64,000 nucleotides of DNA. It comes from AC-32 sp963716865 (GTDB lineage: Bacteria > Actinomycetota > Thermoleophilia > Gaiellales > Gaiellaceae). Below the pieces are notes generated by a model. It was not told the origin of the DNA, made no database searches, and was given only the letters and a program-made list of their open reading frames with translations. The stretch is taken from assembly GCA_963716865.1 (NCBI GenBank), contig CAVQUF010000001.1, positions 186,001 to 250,000 on the forward strand. The letters are read 5' to 3'. Positions 57,946 through 64,000 of the stretch are shown in pieces. The stretch's first letter is position 1. Every line of letters starts with the position of its first letter. Position numbers and translations under genes: made by a program.

Positions 57946-58764
57946 ATGGCGTCAAACGCGGCGGCGGCAGAGGCGGTGTTGAAGGGCTCCGAGACTGACG
58001 GCAACGCCGTCTCGCCGCTGCCCGACCAGTCCACGCTCGTCTTCGTGGTCCCGGTCTACAACGAGGTGGAGAACCTCCCGCGCCTCCTGGCCGACTTCGA
58101 GACCCGGCCTGCGCTCTTCGAGAGCGGAGGCCACCTGATCCTCGTCGACGACGGCTCGACCGACGGAACCGCTGCGCTGATCGAGGCGTACGAGGGCCCC
58201 GTGCGCGTGGAGCTCGTCAAGCTCGGGCGGAACCAGGGGCCGGGCGTGGCGTTCCGCGCCGGCTTCGCGGCGGCGCTCGCCGGGTGCGCGGACGACTCGC
58301 TCGTGGTCACGCTCGAGGGCGACACGACGAGCGACCTCGACGCCCTGCCGCTCATGCTCGAGCGGATCGCGGACGGCGCCGACCTCGTGATCGCCGACTG
58401 GGTGATGCAGAACGTCGGCGCGGTGCGCCGCGCGCTCAGCTACGCGGCGGGCTTCGTCGTCCGGCGAGGGCTCGGCCTGCAGGCGAAGACCGTGTCCTCC
58501 TTCTTCCGCGTCTATCGAGCCTCGGCACTGCGGCTCGGGTTCGAGCGCTACGGAGACGACTTCATCGCCGAGCCCGGGTTCGCGTGCAAGGCGGAGATCC
58601 TCGTCAAGCTCTCCGGGCTCGGCGTCCGCGTGGAGGAGGTGCCGGTCCCCCTCGACTGGAGCCGCCGCGTCGGCAAGAGCAAGATGCCCGTCTTTCGAAC
58701 AACGTTCGCCTACTGGCGCATGCTGCTGCGCCTGCGCCTGTCCCGCGCGCCGCTCCCGTCGTGA
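57946..58764 (+). CDS. GT2 family glycosyltransferase
   Basis: A 272-aa transferase of the DPM/GtrB-like type: FVVPVYNEVENLPRLLADF, LILVDDGSTDGT, GRNQGPGVAFRAGFAAAL and the metal-binding LEGDTTSDLDALP. No transmembrane C-terminus. It moves a sugar from a nucleotide donor to a lipid or glycan acceptor. The ATG at 57946 is chosen for GAGGGG 6 nt before it. The stop overlaps the next start (GTGA), opening a three-gene operon. Confidence 0.9.
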   Translation: MASNAAAAEAVLKGSETDGNAVSPLPDQSTLVFVVPVYNEVENLPRLLADFETRPALFESGGHLILVDDGSTDGTAALIEAYEGPVRVELVKLGRNQGPGVAFRAGFAAALAGCADDSLVVTLEGDTTSDLDALPLMLERIADGADLVIADWVMQNVGAVRRALSYAAGFVVRRGLGLQAKTVSSFFRVYRASALRLGFERYGDDFIAEPGFACKAEILVKLSGLGVRVEEVPVPLDWSRRVGKSKMPVFRTTFAYWRMLLRLRLSRAPLPS

Positions 58765-60089
58765 ACGAGCGCCCGAGCGTAGCGATCGTCGGCGGAGGGA
58801 TCCTCGGTATGACGGCCGCGTACCGGCTCGCGCAGAACGGCGTGCACGTGGCGCTGTACGAGCGCTCGAGCGACCTCGGCGGGCTCGTAGGCTCGTTCGA
58901 CTTCGACGGGTACCCGGTCGACCGCTTCTACCACGTCATCCTGCCGACCGACGACCGCGTTCGCGGCCTCGCGGAGGAACTCGGGCTCGGCGACCGCTTC
59001 CGGTTCCGGCCGACCAAGGTCGGCTTCTACGGCAACGGGCGCCTGTTCTCGATGACCTCGCCGAAGGAGTTCCTGACGTTCCCGCTGCTCGGTCCTCGCG
59101 ACCGCGCGCGGCTCGCCGCGTTCGTCCTGCGCTGCCAGCTCACGAAGGACTACGAAGGGCTCGACGAGACGCCGCTGCTCGAGTGGCTGCGACGCCGTTC
59201 CGGGAAGAACGTGCTCGAGCGGATGTGGGCGCCGCTGCTCGACTCCAAGTTCGACGGGCGCTACGACGACCTGCCGGCGACGTACATCTGGGCGCGCACG
59301 CGCCGGATGTCGAAGACGCGCGACAAGTCGGGCGCCGAGGTGATGGGCTGGCTCGAGGGCGGCTACCAGACGCTGATCGACGCGCTCGAGCGCGAGATCC
59401 GCGCGCTGGGCGGAGAGGTCCACGCCGGCACGGCCGTCGAGCAGATCGGCGGCCGCGACGGCGCCGTGACCGGGCTCTCCGTCGAGGGTCGCTTCCGGCC
59501 GTTCGACTTCGTGCTCTGCACGCTCGCGCCGCCGATGGCGCGCAGCCTGCTGGCGCCCGAGCTGCTGCCGCTCGCGCCCGAGGACCACTGCCGCTACCTC
59601 GGCGTGGTCTGCCTGCTGCTGCGGACGCGACGGAGCATCAGCCCCTACTACCACCTGAACATCACCGACCGGAACGTCCCGTTGACGACGATCGTCGAGA
59701 CGACCCACGTGGTCGACCCCGAGCACGTCGGCGGACACCTGCTCTACGTGTCCAAGTACGTCGACCCGTCCTCGCCGCTGCACGAGCGCCCGCCCGACGA
59801 GATCGAGCGGGAGTTCGTCGCGCACGCGAAAACGATCTTCGGAGACCTGCGCGACGAGGACATCCTCTCGTCGGTCGTCCAGCGCGCGCGAGTCACCGAG
59901 CCCGTGCACCGGGTCGGCGGGGCGAGGAACCTGCCCGAGGTGTTCTCGGTGCCGAACCTCGCGCTCGCCTCGACGGCTCACGTCTACCCGGAGATCGTCA
60001 GCGGCCAGGGAGTCACCGGCGTCGCGCAGCGGATCCTCCCGGGGATTCTCGAGCGCCTCCCGCTCGGCAGCGAGAGGGCGGCGGCGTGA
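58761..60089 (+). CDS. FAD/NAD(P)-dependent amine-oxidase-like oxidoreductase
   Basis: A 442-aa flavoprotein. VAIVGGGILGMTAAYRLAQNGVHVALYERSSDLGGLVGSFDFDGYPVDRFYH is a full FAD-binding Rossmann start of the protoporphyrinogen oxidase/UDP-galactopyranose mutase-like group. ERMWAPLLDSKFDGRYDDLPATYIWAR and the C-terminal VSGQGVTGVAQRI complete it. Members located in glycan operons are thought to act on nucleotide or lipid-linked sugars. The GTG at 58761 overlaps the GT2 stop, and its own stop overlaps the next start. Confidence 0.87.
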   Translation: MNERPSVAIVGGGILGMTAAYRLAQNGVHVALYERSSDLGGLVGSFDFDGYPVDRFYHVILPTDDRVRGLAEELGLGDRFRFRPTKVGFYGNGRLFSMTSPKEFLTFPLLGPRDRARLAAFVLRCQLTKDYEGLDETPLLEWLRRRSGKNVLERMWAPLLDSKFDGRYDDLPATYIWARTRRMSKTRDKSGAEVMGWLEGGYQTLIDALEREIRALGGEVHAGTAVEQIGGRDGAVTGLSVEGRFRPFDFVLCTLAPPMARSLLAPELLPLAPEDHCRYLGVVCLLLRTRRSISPYYHLNITDRNVPLTTIVETTHVVDPEHVGGHLLYVSKYVDPSSPLHERPPDEIEREFVAHAKTIFGDLRDEDILSSVVQRARVTEPVHRVGGARNLPEVFSVPNLALASTAHVYPEIVSGQGVTGVAQRILPGILERLPLGSERAAA

Positions 60090-61078
60090 AGGTCGGCGTC
60101 ACCGGCGCCGCCGGGTTCATCGGCTCGCACGTCTGCGAGCTGCTGCTCGACCGCGGTCACGAGGTCGTCGGCGTCGACGATCTCTCCTACGGGTCGGTCC
60201 CGAACATCGCGCCGTTCCTCGACCACCCGCTGTTCCAGCTCGAGGTGTTCGACTGCGCGCACCAGCGCGAGCTGCGCCGCGCCTTCTCGGGCTGTGACGC
60301 GATCGCCCATACGGCGGCGAAGAAGATCCCCCGCTTCGGCGGCACGCTCTCGACGCTCCAGGTGAACACGAAGGGCATGGAGTCGGCGTGCGCGGTGGCG
60401 TTGTCGCTCGACGCCGACATCGTCTTCACCTCGACCTCCGACGTGTACGGGAACGGCACGCCTCCATACGCCGAGGACGACGAGCTCGTGATCGGGCCGC
60501 CCACGACGAAGCGCTGGGCCTACGCGGTCTCGAAGATGTACGACGAGCACTACGGGCTCTCGCTCGCGGACGAGCGCAACCTCCGCATCACGATCCTGCG
60601 GCTGTTCAACGCGTACGGGCCGCGCAACCACCTCAGCTGGTGGGGCGGGCCCGTCGTCACCTTCATCGAGTCGCTGCTGGACGGCGAGCCGATCGAGATC
60701 CACGGCGACGGCCGGCAGACCCGGACGTTCACGCACGTGCGCGACACCGCGGAGGGGATCGTGCGCGCGCTCGAGCGGCCGGAGTCGCGCGGCGAGGTGA
60801 TCAACCTGGGCGGCACGGAGACCGTCACGATCCTCGAGCTCGCAGGTCTGATCCAGGGCGAACTCGGGATGCCGGCGACGCCGCTCCACGCGAACTTCGT
60901 CCCGTACGAGTCGCTGCCCGGCAAGTACCAGGACGTGCGGCACCGGATTCCGGACACCTCGAAGGCCAAGAGCCTCCTGGGCTTCGAGACGCAGGTGACG
61001 CTCGCCGAGGGCCTGCGCGAGACCGTCGAGTGGCACCGGGCGATCCGCGAGGCCCGCGGCACCGCAGCCGGCGCGTAG
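60086..61078 (+). CDS. NAD-dependent nucleotide-sugar epimerase/dehydratase (extended SDR)
   Basis: A 330-aa extended SDR: the NAD motif VTGAAGFIGSHVCELLLDRGHEVVGVDDLSYG, the catalytic Thr/Ser in TSTSDVYGNG and the YxxxK motif in WAYAVSKMYDE. LFNAYGPRNH and FTHVRDTAEGIVRAL are typical of UDP-glucose/GlcNAc 4-epimerases and dTDP-sugar enzymes. The GTG start overlaps the upstream stop (GTGA, 60086-60089). It supplies an activated sugar for the adjacent transferase. Confidence 0.9.
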   Translation: MKVGVTGAAGFIGSHVCELLLDRGHEVVGVDDLSYGSVPNIAPFLDHPLFQLEVFDCAHQRELRRAFSGCDAIAHTAAKKIPRFGGTLSTLQVNTKGMESACAVALSLDADIVFTSTSDVYGNGTPPYAEDDELVIGPPTTKRWAYAVSKMYDEHYGLSLADERNLRITILRLFNAYGPRNHLSWWGGPVVTFIESLLDGEPIEIHGDGRQTRTFTHVRDTAEGIVRALERPESRGEVINLGGTETVTILELAGLIQGELGMPATPLHANFVPYESLPGKYQDVRHRIPDTSKAKSLLGFETQVTLAEGLRETVEWHRAIREARGTAAGA

Positions 61079-61089
61079 CGCTGAGCGGG

Positions 61090-62271
61090 CTAGCCGACCG
61101 GAGCGGGAGCCGCGACCGACACCGCGCGGTTCCGCGAGCCGTGCCCGTTGCTCGCCGTCACGGCGACTCGCCTGGGCTGCGCGGCACCGAGGAGCTCCTC
61201 GATCGCCAGGGCCGAGCGACGACCCGCCAGCCCGTCCCAGAGCGGCGGTACGACGTTTCGCCGGGGCGAGCGGAGCCGGCTCGGGATCTCGGCGAGGCGC
61301 TCGGGGCTCAGCCCGAGCACGACGTTCGTCCCGTGGGTGACCGTCACCGGCCGCTCCGTGTTGTCGCGGAGCGTGAAGCACGGGATCCCGAGCACCGTCG
61401 TCTCCTCCTGGATGCCTCCCGAATCAGTGACGACCGCCGCAGCGCCTGTCTGGAGCGAGAGGAACCGCGTGTACGGGAGCGGCGCGACCAGCTTGACGCG
61501 CTCGGGAACCGCGCCTGCGGCCTCCAGGCGGGCGCGCGTGCGCGGGTGCACCGGGAACACGACCGGGATCTGGCGTGCGATCTCCTCGAGCCCACGGAGC
61601 GTCTCGGTGATCAGCCGCGAGTCGTCCACCAGCGCGGGCCGGTGCAGCGTCACGAGCACGTAGCCCCTGCGCCGCAGCTCGAACTCACGCCAGGCCTCGA
61701 GCTTCCGCGCGGTCTCGACGTTGGCGAGCAGCGTGTCGATCATCGTGTTGCCGACGAACTCGATCCGCTCGCGGGGAACACCCTCGAGCACCAGGTTCTC
61801 GTTCGCATCCTCGGAAGGAGTCAGGAGCAGCGTCGAGACGTGGTCGGTGAGCCGGCGGTTGTGCTCCTCAGGCATGGTCGGGTCGAAGCTGCGCAGCCCG
61901 GCCTCCAGGTGGCAGACGGCGATGTTCAGCTTCGCCGCCGCGAGCGCCGCGGCCAGCGTCGAGTTCACGTCACCCGGCACGACCACGAGATCGGGGCGGA
62001 GCTCGATGAACAGCCGCTCGAGCTCGACGAGCGCCCGGGCCGTCTGCTCGGCGTGCGAGCCGGAGCCCACCGCGAGCTGGACGTGCGGCCTCGGCAGCGG
62101 CAGCTCGGCGAAGAAGACGTCGTTGATCTCCGGGTCGTAGTGCTGTCCCGTGTGGATCAGGCGCTGCTCGACGGTGCCGAGCTGCTCGAGCTCGGAGTAC
62201 ACCGGCGCGACCTTCATGTAGTTGGGGCGCGCACCGACCACGTGCGCGACAAGTTGGCGCCTCACGACCAT
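61090..62271 (-). CDS. wecB: UDP-N-acetylglucosamine 2-epimerase (non-hydrolysing)
   Basis: A 393-aa GT-B-fold enzyme interconverting UDP-GlcNAc and UDP-ManNAc. Motifs: VVGARPNYMKVAPVYSEL, HTGQHYD, VPGDVNSTLAAALAAAKLNIAVCHLEAGLRSFD, MPEEHNRRLTDHVS, TLHRPALVDD, VFPVHPRTRARL and TDSGGIQEETTVLGIPC. Full length. Convergent with the SDR epimerase, with 11 nt between their ends. Confidence 0.93.
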   Translation of the reverse strand: MVVRRQLVAHVVGARPNYMKVAPVYSELEQLGTVEQRLIHTGQHYDPEINDVFFAELPLPRPHVQLAVGSGSHAEQTARALVELERLFIELRPDLVVVPGDVNSTLAAALAAAKLNIAVCHLEAGLRSFDPTMPEEHNRRLTDHVSTLLLTPSEDANENLVLEGVPRERIEFVGNTMIDTLLANVETARKLEAWREFELRRRGYVLVTLHRPALVDDSRLITETLRGLEEIARQIPVVFPVHPRTRARLEAAGAVPERVKLVAPLPYTRFLSLQTGAAAVVTDSGGIQEETTVLGIPCFTLRDNTERPVTVTHGTNVVLGLSPERLAEIPSRLRSPRRNVVPPLWDGLAGRRSALAIEELLGAAQPRRVAVTASNGHGSRNRAVSVAAPAPVG

Positions 62272-62431
62272 GCCTCAATTGTGTGAGCCCGGAGGCCCCT
62301 AGCACGACCCTCGATAGGCGGGTCCGTGGGACGGGCTTCTGCGCGATCGACCCGATATCGAAGATCCCCTGCGGGAATCCTGGTCGTCCGGGGGTTGTCG
62401 CCCGGAGGAGGCGGCGACGACCCTGAAGAGC

Positions 62432-63583
62432 GTGCGCGGAGTGCTCACAGGCGTGGTCGCAATGGCGCTGATCGGCCTGGCCTGCCTCTCGGTCTGGCCG
62501 AAGTTCAGCGACCCGGTGAGATGGACGCCCGACGGCATGTACTACGAGGCGCGCGTGTTGGAGTTTCGAGGCACGCCCCACGACACCGCGATGCGAGAGA
62601 CGTTCGGCGGGCCGATCTCCGCGGAGCTGCGAGCTCGCGACCCGAGTCATTCTGGAAACGCCGAATGGGTCCGGTTCAACGAGCCGTTCTACCAGCGGCG
62701 CGCCTCCGTGCCGCTCGTCGCAGCAGCCGTCTACCCGCTGAGCGGCAGCCGCTCACTGCTTTACGTCTCGCTCATAGGGTACGTCGCGTCGATACTGGCC
62801 GTGTTCGGCCTGCTCTTGCTGCGGTTCAGGCTGGCAATCGCCGCTCTGGTGGCGGCCGCCACGGTCTTTCTCTCGCCGCTGATCGACCACTCCTCGCTTC
62901 CCCAGACCGACAGTTGGGGAGTCGCGCTCGAGATCGTCGCGTTTGCCGCCGCCCTGCTTGCGCTCCGGCGCGGATGGCGCTGGTTACCGCTCTGGATCGG
63001 CGTGATTGTGCTTCTCTCGTTCACGCGCGACAGCACCTGGATCCCGGTCCTCGCGGTCGGGTGGATCGCGGTGCGCTCGAGAGCTCGCTTGCCCGTGACG
63101 CTCTTCCTGACGGGATTCGCCGCAGCACTACCCGACATCCTCATGTTCACGGTTCCCGTCCATGACCTGCTTGCGCTTCTCGTCAACAACTCGAACGTTC
63201 CCAGCGACACGTCCTGGGCTTTCATCGCCAGGAACTACCCGGGCGCAGTCGTGGAGCTCGTTCGCTCCAATGTCGGCTACCTGCGCCGCGGAGAGTGGTA
63301 CACGGCCTTCTACCTGATCGGGGGCGTGATCGCGATGCTCTTCCTCGTTCGGCGGCGACCGTCGGACAGAACGTTGTCCTCGCTGTTGACAGCCGGTGTC
63401 GTCATCGGGCTGTTCTACGTACTCGCTGCCCCGGTGTTCAGCGCGTTCCGGCTCGAGCTCGTGTTCGTGCCGATGGCAGCGTTCGGACTCGCATTCGCCC
63501 TCGAGCTCGCTGCGGAACGAGCCAGTGAGCACACCGGGGTGTTCGACCGGCTTGCCGTGCGCGCCCCTGTTCGCCGCTCTTGA
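62432..63583 (+). CDS. Polytopic membrane protein (383 aa), possibly GT-C-like
   Basis: About nine hydrophobic segments. After the first helix a large loop reads KFSDPVRWTPDGMYYEARVLEFRGTPHDTAMRETFG, with acidic residues typical of the first extracytoplasmic loop of GT-C glycosyltransferases (D and E near the membrane). Its place in a glycan region supports a lipid-sugar transferase, but no signature proves it. GTG start. Divergent from wecB across 160 nt. Confidence 0.65.
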   Translation: MRGVLTGVVAMALIGLACLSVWPKFSDPVRWTPDGMYYEARVLEFRGTPHDTAMRETFGGPISAELRARDPSHSGNAEWVRFNEPFYQRRASVPLVAAAVYPLSGSRSLLYVSLIGYVASILAVFGLLLLRFRLAIAALVAAATVFLSPLIDHSSLPQTDSWGVALEIVAFAAALLALRRGWRWLPLWIGVIVLLSFTRDSTWIPVLAVGWIAVRSRARLPVTLFLTGFAAALPDILMFTVPVHDLLALLVNNSNVPSDTSWAFIARNYPGAVVELVRSNVGYLRRGEWYTAFYLIGGVIAMLFLVRRRPSDRTLSSLLTAGVVIGLFYVLAAPVFSAFRLELVFVPMAAFGLAFALELAAERASEHTGVFDRLAVRAPVRRS

Positions 63584-63713
63584 TCTCGTAACCGCATCTC
63601 GCCGACCTCGACACCCGGCTAGGGGTCGCCCTAGTCGGGCGGCCATTGCCCCCGGTGGCGCGCGTGCGAGATAACAAGGCCTGTCCTCGGAGTTTCCGGT
63701 CGACCCGGTCACC

Positions 63714-64000
63714 ATGCGAACAACTGCGGCGCATACAGCGAGGGTTTGGCGTTCACTCCTGCTCTTGCCACGGCTCATGCTTGGAGCGTGCGTCGTCGCG
63801 GTCGCACTCATGCAACTCGGCGGGTCCTTGGCCGCAACACAGACCGCGGCCGCGGGACAGGCCGGCCTGGTGGCGGCGTACGGGCTTGATGAGGGCAGCG
63901 GCACAACCGTCACCGATCAGTCCGGCAACGGCAACAACGGCACGATCGCGAATGCGACCTGGGTAGCCGGCAAGTACGGCAACGCGCTCTCCTTCAACGG
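63714..64000 (+). CDS. Secreted LamG-like (concanavalin-fold) protein, 3' end outside window
   Basis: The frame from ATG 63714 stays open to the window edge (95 codons). A signal peptide (SLLLLPRLMLGACVVAVALMQLGGSLAA) is followed by AGLVAAYGLDEGSGTTVTDQSGNGNNGTIANATWVAGKYGNALSFNG, a textbook LamG_3 jellyroll start. Proteins of this type are large secreted glycan-binding or adhesive proteins. The downstream domains cannot be seen. Confidence 0.85.
   Translation, partial: MRTTAAHTARVWRSLLLLPRLMLGACVVAVALMQLGGSLAATQTAAAGQAGLVAAYGLDEGSGTTVTDQSGNGNNGTIANATWVAGKYGNALSFN

Overview
The window is very GC-rich and dense with genes. Start codons are often GTG or TTG, neighbouring genes commonly overlap by ATGA, GTGA or TGATG, and several transcripts look leaderless. 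These traits, together with AsnC/Lrp, PadR and LuxR regulators, papain- and subtilisin-type proteases and an AAA/TPR protein fused to a class III cyclase, suggest an actinobacterium. A soil member of the class Thermoleophilia (Gaiellales or Solirubrobacterales) is my best guess, but that is inference. No phage, transposase, integrase, rRNA or CRISPR array was seen.

Layout. (1) 1-1.7 kb: 3' half of argF, a rhomboid protease, small ORFs and tRNA-Ala(TGC). (2) 1.7-10.3 kb: a stretch of poorly known genes lying between the tRNA-Ala and a copy of its 3' end. It holds a 151-aa protein of unknown function beside a papain-like peptidase, a PadR/HAAS pair with a clear operator, a lipoprotein, two membrane-associated proteins, a thermonuclease and a subtilase. 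(3) 10.3-12.5 kb: an overlapping trio of VOC protein, metallo-beta-lactamase-fold hydrolase and alpha/beta hydrolase. (4) 12.5-18.9 kb: a cyclase-AAA-TPR regulator and a secreted Fn3-like repeat protein. (5) 19-34.4 kb: a polyamine and amino-acid uptake and catabolism region. It has two complete PotABCD-type importers, a class III aminotransferase, a PuuB-like oxidase, an aminobutyraldehyde-type dehydrogenase, an APC permease, a universal stress protein and an Lrp/AsnC regulator. The regulator and the permease share a promoter/operator sequence. (6) 34.4-42.3 kb: small proteins, a GGDEF protein, a protein with 40 consecutive prolines, 2-oxoglutarate dehydrogenase E1 and small membrane or secreted proteins. 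(7) 42.4-45.7 kb: hydantoinase/oxoprolinase subunits HyuB and HyuA.

(8) 45.8-53.1 kb: the most interesting locus, a lasso-peptide biosynthetic cluster. On the + strand lie a LuxR-type regulator with a degenerate receiver, a PqqD-like leader-binding protein (B1), an HprK-like kinase, a transglutaminase-like leader protease (B2), a 51-aa precursor and an asparagine-synthetase-like cyclase (C). Converging on them from the - strand are an ABC ATPase, an ABC-2 permease and a nucleotidyltransferase-family protein. The precursor matches the lasso leader pattern closely and ends in Ser-Ser, as expected if the kinase phosphorylates the C-terminal serine.

(9) 53.2-56.4 kb: a frameshifted HhH-GPD DNA glycosylase, a second LuxR regulator with Glu at the phospho-acceptor position, a structured intergenic region and small proteins. 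(10) 56.4-64 kb: a surface-polysaccharide region with a flippase, GT2 glycosyltransferase, FAD oxidoreductase, nucleotide-sugar epimerase, UDP-GlcNAc 2-epimerase, a polytopic membrane protein and the start of a LamG-like secreted protein cut by the window edge.
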